DNA of 64,000 bases from Butyricimonas paravirosa (GCF_032878955.1 NZ_CP043839.1:2170001-2234000), one strand, 5' to 3'; shown: positions 36,122 through 46,596, counted from the stretch's first letter. The notes: a model not told the origin generated them from the letters alone. Made by a program: numbers and translations.

Positions 36122-37191
36122 TCATAAGAAACTAACAATTCACTTTCTCTATCCAAAATAATAGGTTCTATATCAACGTCTCTCAAGAAAATATAAGGTT
36201 TTTCATAGTGATAATAAGGTGCTCGTTCTATCCCATAAGCATTCCCCGCCTCTATATAACGCATGGAATCTCCAACCAAGTCAAAACCGATTTCAGACAT
36301 AATCCCTGTATAAGCCATATGGCGAATATTACACTCCGTCACCTTCATATTTCCTTCCCGATCTTCCTTCAAATCGAAACTCAATACACCATGAGCCTTT
36401 AAGTTCAATTTATTACAAATATATTCAATACAGCTATTACAAAACGACAAGATTCGATCCTCATTCAAAAAACGTCCAAAAGAAGTATTACCAGTAACTT
36501 TAGAGGGCACCAAATTAGCCATCACATACTCTGCGCATTCCAATGCAGCACCCTTTAAGTATTCTCCATCAATATATAACATCTGTGTGGCAAGATGGCG
36601 TCCAGTCAAAAATTCACAAACAGTAAATTCGGGAATTTCTTTATTGATAAAAAGCCAAGATTTATAATTATCAATACTATCCAATCTTAACGAACCAAGT
36701 CCCCCGGAACCTTTCGTCGCCCTTATCCAACAAGGGAAACCTATTTCTTTCTCAACCTCTTCAAAATGTGGATTATCTTGAGTGACCTTTATCGTCTTGG
36801 GAATATACACAGAACCATTCAAGATGTCTGCCATGATCGATTTGTCCATCAAAGTTGTTGCCAATTCTAACGGTGGTATAAAAGTAGGACAAGGGTAAGT
36901 GCCATGTTCCTTACGATACACTTCCCAGCCGATAACTTCAACTTCCGGTTGCACAAAAGCATAATCAATGGATTCTCTCTTGATCAGGTTTATCACGAAT
37001 TCCCAATAAGCAGGATTATCCATCCTTGGGGCAACATATCCTTTGTCAATTAAGCCTTGCATATAAAAACCCAATGCTTTCGGATTCGCATCAATACCTA
37101 TAATCTTATAGCTGGGATAATGCTTTTTTATAAATCGAGCTATGGAACGAGGAGTCATTCCACCAATACCTGTAATTAAAATTGTTTTCAT
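36118..37191 (-). CDS. ATP-grasp ligase, carbamoyl-phosphate-synthase-like
   Basis: This 357-residue protein has a Rossmann-like pre-ATP-grasp domain (MKTILITGIGGMTPRSIARF, then KIIGIDANPKALGFYM). The ATP-grasp fold has GFPCWIRATKGSGGLGSLRL and a metal-binding end MKVTECNIRHMAYTGIM. It would activate a carboxylate as acyl phosphate and join it to an amine or similar nucleophile. It is not of the sugar-transfer-associated type found elsewhere in the operon, making it a second kind of ligase here. It is coupled by overlap to the initiating transferase, suggesting an early step. Confidence 0.85.
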   Translation of the reverse strand: MKTILITGIGGMTPRSIARFIKKHYPSYKIIGIDANPKALGFYMQGLIDKGYVAPRMDNPAYWEFVINLIKRESIDYAFVQPEVEVIGWEVYRKEHGTYPCPTFIPPLELATTLMDKSIMADILNGSVYIPKTIKVTQDNPHFEEVEKEIGFPCWIRATKGSGGLGSLRLDSIDNYKSWLFINKEIPEFTVCEFLTGRHLATQMLYIDGEYLKGAALECAEYVMANLVPSKVTGNTSFGRFLNEDRILSFCNSCIEYICNKLNLKAHGVLSFDLKEDREGNMKVTECNIRHMAYTGIMSEIGFDLVGDSMRYIEAGNAYGIERAPYYHYEKPYIFLRDVDIEPIILDRESELLVSYE

Positions 37192-37207
37192 TGGTACAAT
37201 AATCTGA

Positions 37208-38221
37208 TTAGATATATTTTGATAAAATCTTTTTCAATCCTGTTCCTGCCGGCATTTGCCATACTCTTGCCCCCCAATCATGATTTCCTTCAATCAAAAT
37301 AGGCCCATCTTGCTTTATGGCAACATCCCAACCTATTGATTTATTATCACCGTATTTAGAAGTAGCATTCACACAAAGTTGCCGCACCTCTTTCCAATAA
37401 GGAACTCTAAAACCCTGAATTTTCATATTTGAAACAGGATGAACCTTATAATCTGGTAACGTAATATCAAACGACACTCCGTCCGATTCTATTACTCCTG
37501 TTTCCACGTTTATTTTAGCAGTAATTCCACCGGAAGATAAATTATCAGTATTTTTATAAATCCCCATTCTTAAGCTGGCTCCGATCATATCAACACCTCC
37601 GTCTTGATTCAATTGCGTGATAAAACGCACCGTATTTAAACTATTGGGAGCCAATCGTTGTAAATCATTATGCTGATAAACAAACTCTTCTAAAATATCA
37701 AAATGTAACTCTTGAGCAAGTTGCAGTATCTTTTCAGGAGTATTTCCCGCAATTCTCAAAATTTTCACGTTTTTCCCTCCACCTCCCGTGGAACCTTTCA
37801 GAACGATCTTCTCTTTCCCCGCAATAAATGCGGCAATATCTTTAACAGATCCCAACAAGGGATTCATCCACGAACGTCCTAAAAATTCCTTATAAGCATC
37901 GAAAAACTTAATTTTATCAGATAGTATCACTCGTTTTTGCGGTGGATTATTTTTCTTCTGAAACTCATACATAAAACCCATAGAAGCATACTCTCGCCTC
38001 TCTTTCATGGGCTTTTTGTAAAAACCATAATAATAGTACTCGTGAAAAGCCGTACCCAATCTTAACGTTGTACAAATCATATCCCATATTTGATACCCAC
38101 AGGATAAACCGTAAGCTTTCTTTACGAAATTACGATGCTCTCTCAATTTACACCAATTGGTAATCTTGAGATAGTAACAAAAATAAATGAGATGTTTCAT
38201 GTTTAACAAAATATCTAACAA
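37208..38221 (-). CDS. Sugar-transfer-associated ATP-grasp protein (copy 5 in operon order)
   Basis: This 337-residue protein has the shared core of five proteins in this operon: an ATP-binding KIVLKGSTGGGGKNVKILRI, SLNTVRFITQ, SLRMGIYKNTDNLSSGGITA and a metal-binding GWDVAIKQDGPILIEGNHDW. This matches ATPgrasp_ST (PF14397), related to TupA of teichuronopeptide synthesis. The expected chemistry is ATP-dependent amide bond formation; the substrate is unknown. The low GC content is shared with its neighbours. Seventeen bases separate it from the other ATP-grasp gene. Confidence 0.85.
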   Translation of the reverse strand: MLDILLNMKHLIYFCYYLKITNWCKLREHRNFVKKAYGLSCGYQIWDMICTTLRLGTAFHEYYYYGFYKKPMKERREYASMGFMYEFQKKNNPPQKRVILSDKIKFFDAYKEFLGRSWMNPLLGSVKDIAAFIAGKEKIVLKGSTGGGGKNVKILRIAGNTPEKILQLAQELHFDILEEFVYQHNDLQRLAPNSLNTVRFITQLNQDGGVDMIGASLRMGIYKNTDNLSSGGITAKINVETGVIESDGVSFDITLPDYKVHPVSNMKIQGFRVPYWKEVRQLCVNATSKYGDNKSIGWDVAIKQDGPILIEGNHDWGARVWQMPAGTGLKKILSKYI

Positions 38222-38258
38222 TTGATTCTATTCTTCAGTAGCCTCCTTATTCAATTTG

Positions 38259-39506
38259 CTAATTCTTCAAGATAGAATTTTTACCACAATTCGCTTTATA
38301 AGTATAGGCCCCAAAACCAACAATGAGAAGTATATACAAATAACAATACCAAAACATCCAGGCTCTATGCAAAAAAATAATAATAATAATTGGTAAAAAA
38401 AGGCACAAATACCTCACTCTTACTTTCATAAATATGACATAAAACGTCAAACAAACCAAAAGCAAGCCGATAAAACCACTATCATATAAAAACTCCCGAT
38501 AATCGGACAAAACTACATTTTCATTCACTTCCAAAGCAAACGTTCCATGCCCCCATAATAAAAGAGGAAAAGAGGATTTCAAAAATTTATCATAAATAAA
38601 TAGAGCCGTATTATTCGTTCTACCATCCAATATATTTACTTCTTCCACACCGAAATTCCTTCCGATTGAATATTCCCACACGGCATTTAGCAAAACACTA
38701 TCGGCTAAAATCAAAAATGCAAGTAAGATCACAACCGCACAAACATACCATTTCCAATGAAATTTCCGAATGATAAACATATTATACACTTCTAAAATTA
38801 CCAAGATCACAAAAAAGGCAGTTGAAAATGTCATACATCCACAAATTACTAAAATTGGAGTTCGCTTAGCATATAATAATTTTTCCATGGACAATGTTAA
38901 TCCTAAAAGAATTCCAAAATGCCCCGGCTCCGTCATAGGTCCCGTCGTTCTTAAAAAGTGGAAACCGCCTATATCAAAAATAATAGTATCATACGAAAGA
39001 ATAAAACCATATACTCGGTAAATAATGTGTTTGTTCAAATGGGCAGCAGAAACCGGTTCCATTTCAAAATAAGGTAGAGCATTAGCGGGAAGAAAAAGTA
39101 ATAAAACAGACAATAAAACAGAACTGGCTGCAAAAAAAATCATCATTTTCCGGAAATAATCAAATGTAATATAATACACTTGATTATCAAAAAAAACAAT
39201 AAATACGCTTGTTAGTAAAGGTAGAAATATCTTAGCAGTCCAAGAATGTCCACCTACAGGTAACCCAAAAGAAACCCCTAACAAAAAGAAAAGAAAAGCA
39301 AGAATATACCGCTGTTTTGTAAACACTAATTGTCTTTGCATATACGACAGAGTAAATACAAGTATCATCAAGAACAACGATAAATAATGCAACATTATTT
39401 CCATTGGCAATAATCTCAAAACAGGGGGACCGATCATCACCAACAAACAGAAACACAAGAACAATGCTCCTATCTTCTTTACATTTATTTGTAACAAATC
39501 ATTCAT
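38259..39506 (-). CDS. Wzy-like polymerase / O-antigen-ligase-type membrane protein
   Basis: This 415-residue protein has about ten or eleven transmembrane helices. A periplasmic loop carries GRNFGVEEVNILDGRTNNTA and FLKSSFPLLLWGHGTFALEV; a large loop ending LWGHG-like is common in Wzy/EpsG/ligase proteins. TGPMTEPGHFGILLGLTLSM is another conserved-looking region in such proteins. It is the only candidate polymerase in the operon and probably joins lipid-linked units in the periplasm. The sequence is very AT-rich. Confidence 0.75.
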   Translation of the reverse strand: MNDLLQINVKKIGALFLCFCLLVMIGPPVLRLLPMEIMLHYLSLFLMILVFTLSYMQRQLVFTKQRYILAFLFFLLGVSFGLPVGGHSWTAKIFLPLLTSVFIVFFDNQVYYITFDYFRKMMIFFAASSVLLSVLLLFLPANALPYFEMEPVSAAHLNKHIIYRVYGFILSYDTIIFDIGGFHFLRTTGPMTEPGHFGILLGLTLSMEKLLYAKRTPILVICGCMTFSTAFFVILVILEVYNMFIIRKFHWKWYVCAVVILLAFLILADSVLLNAVWEYSIGRNFGVEEVNILDGRTNNTALFIYDKFLKSSFPLLLWGHGTFALEVNENVVLSDYREFLYDSGFIGLLLVCLTFYVIFMKVRVRYLCLFLPIIIIIFLHRAWMFWYCYLYILLIVGFGAYTYKANCGKNSILKN

Positions 39507-39545
39507 CTACAAACATAAAAAAGAACACTCCTACCATTCAGTATA

Positions 39546-40661
39546 TCAAACAATAAAATATTTTTCAAAAGACTTAAGACCTCCATGAACAGCTTGCAAC
39601 AAAGAAATCTCCCACAATCCATTACCCTCAATAAATACCGGTCCCTTTTCTGTTATGGCTATATCCCAACCGACAGAATGACATCTATACATCTTTGTAT
39701 GTAATTCTAGTGCGAGGTCAACAGCTTCACGGAAAAAAGGTATCTCATAATCCTTAAATACGACACCCGAATCCAAGTGCCTTTTAGTTATCGTCCCATA
39801 TTGTGGCTTTAAAAAGCCATTTTCCAATAACCTACCTTTTTGCATGTCTATTCCAACAAACGTACCTCCTTTCGCCCAGTTATCCACCGAACTACCTTCC
39901 CTTCCGATTCTAAGCCCAGCACCAAAAGGAATAACCTTTCCCTCTTTAGTCATAACTGTTTGTAATCTTATCGAATTTAGTGTAGATGAACATAATGCTG
40001 ACATTGCAGGATGCTGATAAACTCGTTCTTGAATCAAATAATCTGCAGATAAAATCACCTCCAACAATTCATCCAGCGTCACGATATGACCATTTTTATA
40101 AATCTGTTTATTTTTCACCTGCAAAGAGAATACCCCATTCCCCAACTGTCCATCTGAGGGTTTCGCAAAAGCATCCATATCCATGGAAAAAAATATTTTC
40201 AATTTCTCTCTATCTGTCACTCCCTCTATGTTTACGAATTTAGAGTCCATATATATGATATTCCGCCCTTTTACAAAGCAGAGCACTTTCGGAGTAGGGA
40301 TACCAAAACTATTTAAAAATATACTGAAATAGAACTTATCCGCAGTAATACTCCTTCCATGAAATATTCCATACACAGGATTAATCGTATTTAATCGATT
40401 TACTTTTTTTTGGAAAAGGTAATATGGAACAATATATGAAAAACATATTTCCCGAATTGACATGTTTTTCCTATCAAATCCATAGGTAAAATAATATGGT
40501 TCAAAATCTCTATATCGCAAAATAAAATACAATTGCTCTAAAAATATTCGAACACTCGATTTATGTTCATACTCCATATAATAAGATGGAGCTATTATAT
40601 AACGATCATAATGTTTTATTAAAACAATAAAACTTTTCAATCTTTGATATAATCCTCTCAT
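39546..40661 (-). CDS. Sugar-transfer-associated ATP-grasp protein (copy 4)
   Basis: This 371-residue protein has family motifs DAFAKPSDGQLGNGVFSLQV (ATP-binding loop), SSTLNSIRLQTV, GLRIGREGSSVDNWAKGGTF and the catalytic end SVGWDIAITEKGPVFIEGNG. It belongs to the same ATPgrasp_ST type as the genes at 37208, 42178, 43185 and 45448, but the sequences differ enough to suggest different substrates. It lies between the Wzx and Wzy-like genes. No membrane segment is evident, so it is probably cytoplasmic. Confidence 0.85.
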   Translation of the reverse strand: MRGLYQRLKSFIVLIKHYDRYIIAPSYYMEYEHKSSVRIFLEQLYFILRYRDFEPYYFTYGFDRKNMSIREICFSYIVPYYLFQKKVNRLNTINPVYGIFHGRSITADKFYFSIFLNSFGIPTPKVLCFVKGRNIIYMDSKFVNIEGVTDREKLKIFFSMDMDAFAKPSDGQLGNGVFSLQVKNKQIYKNGHIVTLDELLEVILSADYLIQERVYQHPAMSALCSSTLNSIRLQTVMTKEGKVIPFGAGLRIGREGSSVDNWAKGGTFVGIDMQKGRLLENGFLKPQYGTITKRHLDSGVVFKDYEIPFFREAVDLALELHTKMYRCHSVGWDIAITEKGPVFIEGNGLWEISLLQAVHGGLKSFEKYFIV

Positions 40662-40713
40662 AAAATATATTACAATTTAAACTTCCACAATGTAAAATAT
40701 CAACAAACACATT

Positions 40714-42177
40714 TTATGCTGTTCTAAATTTTTTAATCACCTCAACTCCCAACGTCCGGAATTGATTAAACGAACTTAAATTAAAAACACTTGACAAGCT
40801 TAAATAAAGAATCATGAAGATAATCGTAACGCTTAAGCCTTCGAAATAAATATTCAAGACGACAAGATTACTCAAGAAATAGGTAATAACAAAAGTTAAC
40901 AAAACAGTAATAATTATTGGAAATAAATCTTTTATCTGAGATTTAATCCTATACCCCACATATCTTGATACGAGATATGAATTTATAAAATAAAGAGAAT
41001 ACGCTGTCAATACCCCTCCCCACAATAATCCATACATACCAAAACAAATTAATCCTCCTATATTAAGAATCAAACCTAAACTTCTTTTTATAATAGTCCA
41101 TTTTAAAAGGATATCACTTCTCCCAATTGCAGCAACCGCATTATAATTTATCATTTGCAAACAAATAGCCATTCCTGCAATACAAAGAATCTGGAAATAA
41201 GGAACACTCGCAACCCATTTGTCTGAATACAATAAGATGATAAGAGGTTTTGCTATAAGAATTAATAACATCATCAACGGGAACACAAGAAAAGCCAATG
41301 AAGTTATGAATCTTTGTAACACTCTAATCATAGATAAATTATCGTTTTGAAACTCAGAAAGAACAGGATAAGCAACTTGATTAACCACACTGGAAATACT
41401 TGTGGATGCAATCTCTTCTAATTTTCTTGCTTGCGTATATAACCCCATTATTGCCGGCGAAAAAAATTTTCCTATCAATACTCCATGTATATTATCACAA
41501 AACGTATTTATCAAACTTGATAATAATATAAATCCACCAAATCCAAATAATTCCTTAAAAGATTTTTTTGAAAATAAAAAAGACGGAACCCATTTATTGA
41601 AACTCCAAAACAAGATGGCATTAAACAAACTAAAAAGCAATTGTTGTGCGACCAAAGCCCATATTCCCCAGCCTATCCATGCAAGAACAATTGTTATTAC
41701 AACAGAAAGAAGCGATGCGGTTAAATTCACAGACGCTATTGATCTAAATCTCAATTGTTTACGCAATTGATTACATTGAATTATACTTAATGCATTTAAA
41801 ATCAACACACCTCCTTGAACTCGCAACACGGGAGTTAACAAAGAAATCTCATAAAAGTCTGCAATAAAGGGGGCTGTAAAAAATAAAATTCCATACAACA
41901 CAATAGATAGAAATAAATTCCAATAGAATATTGTAGAATAATCTTCTTGTGTAGGTTCTTTCTTTTGGATCAACGCCGAACCAAACCCTCCGTCTATAAA
42001 TGTGTTGGCAACCGCAATAAAAATCAACAACATCCCAATACACCCATAATCGTCCGGAGTTAATAGTCTTGCCAAAACAATATTTGCAACAAAAGCTATA
42101 GCCATTGTTCCAAACTTTTGCATAAAACTCCACAACATCCCTGAAATCGTTCTTTCCCGTAAACTATCAGACATCAC
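40714..42177 (-). CDS. Wzx/WzxC-type lipid-linked oligosaccharide flippase
   Basis: This 487-residue membrane protein has about twelve to fourteen helices and a start MSDSLRERTISGMLWSFMQK typical of WzxC/TuaB flippases (SLKxKTISGxxWSxxxx), followed by LLTPDDYGCIGMLLIF. It would move undecaprenyl-linked units from the cytoplasmic to the periplasmic face. It abuts the ATP-grasp gene upstream with no spacer. TuaB, the homologue in teichuronic acid synthesis, is a fitting comparison, since TupA-like ATP-grasp proteins occur in teichuronopeptide synthesis. Confidence 0.92.
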   Translation of the reverse strand: MMSDSLRERTISGMLWSFMQKFGTMAIAFVANIVLARLLTPDDYGCIGMLLIFIAVANTFIDGGFGSALIQKKEPTQEDYSTIFYWNLFLSIVLYGILFFTAPFIADFYEISLLTPVLRVQGGVLILNALSIIQCNQLRKQLRFRSIASVNLTASLLSVVITIVLAWIGWGIWALVAQQLLFSLFNAILFWSFNKWVPSFLFSKKSFKELFGFGGFILLSSLINTFCDNIHGVLIGKFFSPAIMGLYTQARKLEEIASTSISSVVNQVAYPVLSEFQNDNLSMIRVLQRFITSLAFLVFPLMMLLILIAKPLIILLYSDKWVASVPYFQILCIAGMAICLQMINYNAVAAIGRSDILLKWTIIKRSLGLILNIGGLICFGMYGLLWGGVLTAYSLYFINSYLVSRYVGYRIKSQIKDLFPIIITVLLTFVITYFLSNLVVLNIYFEGLSVTIIFMILYLSLSSVFNLSSFNQFRTLGVEVIKKFRTA

Positions 42178-43182
42178 TTATTTCCCAATGTTTCTTTTAT
42201 AATCATTCCAAATTCCTTTCCGATTAGTCAATTGTACTAAAATTGGATCAGGCCGACTATTCCCTTCTAAAATAATAATTTCGCTATTTTTCCCTATCAC
42301 TACATCCCAACCGACATGCCTAACCTGAGGTAACACTCTCGAAGCCTCTGTCACAACAGCAAGTATTTTATCCCAATGTTCAATCTTATATCCGATAATC
42401 TGTTTACTCGAATACGGATGACATAAATAAGTCTTATAATTTGTATCTATCCCGGGGGATACTACTATCCCTGTTTCCACATCTACACATGCAGCAATTC
42501 CCCCGTTATGAATATTATCCGTATGTGAACCATTGTTCCCCCAACGTACTGCTGCACCCATAATCCTCGTAACTTGGTCTGTTCCCAATAACGTATAAAT
42601 TCTCAAAGTGTTTATTGCGTGAGGATAAAAAGATCTCATCTCGTCACTTTGAACTAACAACTCTTCCCCAACCCACCTTTCTTTTGTTTTTTGTAGCTTT
42701 GTCTGCAATGATGTAAACCATTCAAATAAATCATCTTCTTTTGCAATTTTAACAATTTCAACTCCACTTCCTTCACTTCCTAAAGTTGGTTTTATTATCA
42801 TCTGTTTTTCTTTTAACAAATCAAAAAAAACATTAAATTCATAAAAAGAACAAGTACTTAAATTAATCCAACGACGTTTTATAAATCGATCATATAACGT
42901 ATTAAATTCTATTTTATCAAAGACCAAACGCCGATATTCTTTTTGGTTACATATATTATAAATTCTATCCCGCTTACCTCCTACGATGAATTCTTTTCTG
43001 CCAGACCGTCTCAATTGATCAAAACGATAATTCCAATACTCTTCAACCCCTAATTTATAACATCCATAGGCAAACATATAATCCACCAAATAATACACCT
43101 TCCACCACCAATTTACCTCATCAAGCATCAAATCCCTCAACCGACAAAATTTACAGTATCTTCTTTTCCACTCTTTCATCAC
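42178..43182 (-). CDS. Sugar-transfer-associated ATP-grasp protein (copy 3)
   Basis: This 334-residue protein has MIIKPTLGSEGSGVEIVKIA (ATP-binding loop), HAINTLRIYTLLG, AVRWGNNGSHTDNIHNGGIA and the end HVGWDVVIGKNSEIIILEGN. The last motif binds the magnesium ions that hold the acyl-phosphate intermediate. Its stop is adjacent to the Wzx start, and it begins two bases after the previous ATP-grasp gene, indicating tight co-translation. The N-terminus is unusually aromatic and basic (MKEWKRRYCKFCRLRDLMLD). Confidence 0.85.
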   Translation of the reverse strand: MMKEWKRRYCKFCRLRDLMLDEVNWWWKVYYLVDYMFAYGCYKLGVEEYWNYRFDQLRRSGRKEFIVGGKRDRIYNICNQKEYRRLVFDKIEFNTLYDRFIKRRWINLSTCSFYEFNVFFDLLKEKQMIIKPTLGSEGSGVEIVKIAKEDDLFEWFTSLQTKLQKTKERWVGEELLVQSDEMRSFYPHAINTLRIYTLLGTDQVTRIMGAAVRWGNNGSHTDNIHNGGIAACVDVETGIVVSPGIDTNYKTYLCHPYSSKQIIGYKIEHWDKILAVVTEASRVLPQVRHVGWDVVIGKNSEIIILEGNSRPDPILVQLTNRKGIWNDYKRNIGK

Positions 43183-43184
43183 GT

Positions 43185-44267
43185 TTATTTTTTAGATTGA
43201 CGCACCATTTCCAATATTTCATCCGTATAATTTCCCAATGCAGGGCCTATCAATTGGTATACTCCCGGAGAATGCAAGTTCAATTCAATCAACACGACCT
43301 CATTCTTGTCATTCACCGTAAAATCCCACCCGATTATTCTCGTGTAAGGCAATGTCATGTGCATACTCTTAGCTTCATCTACAATTTGTTGAAATAGCGG
43401 AACAACAACACCATCATATTTCAAACCAAAATCATTCTCTTCATATACACCCGTGGGATTTATCCCGTATGCCGGAGATTTCAATTTACCGGAATTCTCT
43501 ATCTCACAAAAAACGCCACCTACTGAAACATTATCAACTTTTGAACCTTTACGTCCCATCCGAAGCAATGAAGTTAGTACCACCACTTCATTTTCCCTTC
43601 TAAATGTTGTTAAGCGCACAGTATTCAAGGATGTCGGATTCAATCGGCTCAATTCCGGATGTTGTATCACGGCTTGTTGCACGATAAAATTCTTTTTATA
43701 TTTTTTGAATAACTCCTTTACAGAACAATTGTCACTATCCGTCTTCCCCTGAACAGACGAGAAGCGAATAACACTTTTACCTTGAGCACTCTCTACCGCC
43801 TGTTTGATAATAGCATCAGACAAATTAGAACATATATCTAGCGCCCGCTCTTCTGAAATGACTTTCATTCCCTCGTAATAAAAACCATTTATATTTTTCA
43901 CAATACTTTTTGGCTGAAGTACGTCAGGGAACAAACGTTCAGTGAAATTCTTATCCGCATACGCTTTTGTCACGGAACGATCATTCATCAAAGGCAAAAT
44001 ATCGGCATAATATAAACCTAACGGCACGTATTTCGGAGTGAAACATCCATTTATCGAATAATAATACTGATGCCAACGTGGATTTACAGCATTCCCCAAA
44101 TGTTTTTCATAATAAGAACGGATCTCTTCTTTCTCTTCTTTTGATAATTTATTCAGTTTCACCCCAGAAACCATTTGTTTATATATCCTTCTCTTTTGAT
44201 ATTTTACCCATTCTTGAGACAACTTTTTCATTGTCGCCTTGAAAAGATGTTTTACACTTTTCTCCAT
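43185..44267 (-). CDS. Sugar-transfer-associated ATP-grasp protein (copy 2)
   Basis: This 360-residue protein has DAIIKQAVESAQGKSVIRFS (ATP-binding loop), PTSLNTVRLTTFRR, LLRMGRKGSKVDNVSVGGVF and IIGWDFTVNDKNEVVLIELN. The motif order is the same as in the other four copies, but the last motif has IELN instead of IEGN. It begins ten bases after the CapA-type gene. Cytoplasmic; substrate unknown. Confidence 0.85.
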   Translation of the reverse strand: MEKSVKHLFKATMKKLSQEWVKYQKRRIYKQMVSGVKLNKLSKEEKEEIRSYYEKHLGNAVNPRWHQYYYSINGCFTPKYVPLGLYYADILPLMNDRSVTKAYADKNFTERLFPDVLQPKSIVKNINGFYYEGMKVISEERALDICSNLSDAIIKQAVESAQGKSVIRFSSVQGKTDSDNCSVKELFKKYKKNFIVQQAVIQHPELSRLNPTSLNTVRLTTFRRENEVVVLTSLLRMGRKGSKVDNVSVGGVFCEIENSGKLKSPAYGINPTGVYEENDFGLKYDGVVVPLFQQIVDEAKSMHMTLPYTRIIGWDFTVNDKNEVVLIELNLHSPGVYQLIGPALGNYTDEILEMVRQSKK

Positions 44268-44276
44268 AATACAATT

Positions 44277-45422
44277 TTAACGATATTTTTGCATCTCCCT
44301 AAGCAAACGAATTACATTGCTCCGATGATTTTTATTCCGTATATATGAATAAACTAACTTAGAATTATTACTCAATAAAGCTTTAACCACACTTTTCAAA
44401 CACCCCAAAAAATTAGTTCGCAAACCGACAGCAACAAGAGATGAAACCATCCCTCCCATATATTTTGTTTTCCACAAATTATCCGTTTCTTGCCGAACTT
44501 TCGGTTCATAAAGTTTACTTTCCTTCAAAAGGTCACAAATCTCTGTCGTATGAATCAACATCTTCTCTGAAGTATCAATACTAATTTTTCTGTTTCTATC
44601 ATTCAATATATTGTACACTTCAAATTTTAGTGAATTATTTTCCTCCCTAATCTCCAATACCACAGCTAGACCATTATACCAATATCGTTTAGATGCCTTA
44701 TAATCAGGTGTATTTTTAGAATTAAAAAAGAAATTCCCCAAACTATAAAAAATCGGCCTACCTTTATACACCTCCCAACCTTGCGGTACATGCGGATGAT
44801 GTACAAACACGCCATCAGCACCATAATCTACAAAATCTCGATAACGCTCTCTTTGTTCCGGAAGCGGAATATCTATATATTCAATCCCATCATGCAAATA
44901 AATAAACAAATAATCTACTTTACTCTTGGTTTCCAAAATCAAATGATTCACCCGTAAATGATCCATTTCCGCACAACCAAATTTACCAGTACTTAAATCC
45001 CAAGCACCAAAACTCGCATAAGTCAAGGCCAAAATTCCAATAGAAATACCATTCACCTCTGTTATTTCCACTTTATAAGCCTCATCAAATGTTCCCGCAC
45101 CAATTACTTTCGCCTTACGAAAAGCTCTTTGGGTCGCCAAAAATCCATCATCACCATAATCAAAAGCGTGATTATTTGCCAAGGAGATAACATTGAAACC
45201 CATGTTTTCTATAAAATCTGGTACATCCGGGTGTTGCTGTATATTAGGCGGTATTTTATTCAATTTTCTCCCATCACTCTTCACCGGTCCTTCAAAATTA
45301 CATATTTTCAAATTACAAGAATCAATTAACGATCTTAAATCTGACGCTATGGAAATAAAAGATGGAGATGGAGTAGAACAAAAATCTCCACAAATAAAAA
45401 GCCTTACCTTATTTTCTGACAT
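44277..45422 (-). CDS. CapA-type metallophosphatase-fold capsule protein
   Basis: This 381-residue protein has CapA motifs: LFICGDFCS at the start, CNFEGPVKSDGRKL, GFNVISLANNHAFDYGDDGF, IYLHDGIEYIDIPLPEQRER, ADGVFVHHPHVPQGWEVYKG and PIFYSLGNFFF. CapA/PgsA is needed for poly-gamma-glutamate capsules, and related proteins occur in other capsule loci; its exact reaction is unclear. No signal peptide or anchor is obvious, unlike PgsA. Its presence among ATP-grasp genes fits an amino-acid-containing polymer. Confidence 0.88.
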   Translation of the reverse strand: MSENKVRLFICGDFCSTPSPSFISIASDLRSLIDSCNLKICNFEGPVKSDGRKLNKIPPNIQQHPDVPDFIENMGFNVISLANNHAFDYGDDGFLATQRAFRKAKVIGAGTFDEAYKVEITEVNGISIGILALTYASFGAWDLSTGKFGCAEMDHLRVNHLILETKSKVDYLFIYLHDGIEYIDIPLPEQRERYRDFVDYGADGVFVHHPHVPQGWEVYKGRPIFYSLGNFFFNSKNTPDYKASKRYWYNGLAVVLEIREENNSLKFEVYNILNDRNRKISIDTSEKMLIHTTEICDLLKESKLYEPKVRQETDNLWKTKYMGGMVSSLVAVGLRTNFLGCLKSVVKALLSNNSKLVYSYIRNKNHRSNVIRLLREMQKYR

Positions 45423-45447
45423 ACAAAATTGATTTCACATTTACGAC

Positions 45448-46578
45448 TTATAACCTCCCCATTTTATAAGAAACCTTTCCTACATCTTCCAACTTCTTCC
45501 ATTGTTTATAACAATCTTGAATTTCCTTTTTCCATCCATACCCCAAAAACAATTGCCCTGTCCTATCCCAATAGTCATTAAACTCCACAACTAGAGGTCC
45601 TTCCGGAGTTATTGCGATATCCCAACCAATGGCTTTCAAATAAGGTATTGATTTCTGAAATTGAATAATTTCATCTGTTATTTGCTTCCAATTTTCGATA
45701 AATACCCCCTCCAAAAGAGTACCACTATCAGGATGATGGGTTATGGACCGAGTTTCTCTCCACTCATCAAAAAGAGTTACATTAAAAATTCGTCCAGTTT
45801 TAATATCAACCCCAGCATCAACATTACCACCAGCACCCGCATTATCAACACAAACTCCCGCCCGACCAAACTTCATCCATATCGCAATAATCTTTACATC
45901 TCCCGTTGGATATAATGTAGTCATAAAGCGAATGGTATTCACAGAGGATGAGTTAAATGAATCAAACTGTTTGGTCTGATATATTTTACTTTCAAAAATA
46001 AGTGGCTCGTATTCTTTCAATCTATCCTTCAAACAAACTTTACGACCATCAAAAAGATGTAAGATACAATCTTTATCTGTATACTCTATATCATTTACAA
46101 CGATAACTCCATCTCCATGAGATGTTTCTGTACTCTTAATGACACAAGAATGTATATTTTTAGACTTCAATATTGCCAATACGGAATCATAATCACAAGC
46201 AATATGATCATTTTTTACTCTTCCTTCCGGATGATAGTAACAATACAACTCCGCTTTCCTGATATTATTTGCCCCTAATATTAAATGAGATAGATATTTA
46301 TTACGAGCTAATATATAATACTTTTTAGGATTTAACAAATTCAAACAAGGACGCTGCTCGACTCCCGACAAAAAAGAATCTCGAAATTTTTTCCCTCGAC
46401 TTTCAAATTTGAAATTAGAATACTCTTCTATACTGATACCTTTTTCTTTTTTTAATCGTATAAAATCTCGCAATAAAAAGAAATACCCCTTTCTAGAATC
46501 CTTATGAACATCTCGCAAAAAAGACAAAAATACTTTTATTTTTCCCACTTTTCTTCCCATAATAAAGTGCAATATCAT
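45448..46578 (-). CDS. Sugar-transfer-associated ATP-grasp protein (copy 1)
   Basis: This 376-residue protein has CVIKSTETSHGDGVIVVNDI (ATP-binding loop), FNSSSVNTIRFMTTLYPTGD, IWMKFGRAGVCVDNAGAGGN and LKAIGWDIAITPEGPLVVEF with ND following. It is the first ATP-grasp gene of the operon, 18 bases after the dehydrogenase-like gene, and so may act with its product. The start at 46578 has an alternative ATG at 46560 (MGRKVGKIKVFLSF). Confidence 0.85.
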   Translation of the reverse strand: MILHFIMGRKVGKIKVFLSFLRDVHKDSRKGYFFLLRDFIRLKKEKGISIEEYSNFKFESRGKKFRDSFLSGVEQRPCLNLLNPKKYYILARNKYLSHLILGANNIRKAELYCYYHPEGRVKNDHIACDYDSVLAILKSKNIHSCVIKSTETSHGDGVIVVNDIEYTDKDCILHLFDGRKVCLKDRLKEYEPLIFESKIYQTKQFDSFNSSSVNTIRFMTTLYPTGDVKIIAIWMKFGRAGVCVDNAGAGGNVDAGVDIKTGRIFNVTLFDEWRETRSITHHPDSGTLLEGVFIENWKQITDEIIQFQKSIPYLKAIGWDIAITPEGPLVVEFNDYWDRTGQLFLGYGWKKEIQDCYKQWKKLEDVGKVSYKMGRL

Positions 46579-46596
46579 TTAAATAGTCAACAAACC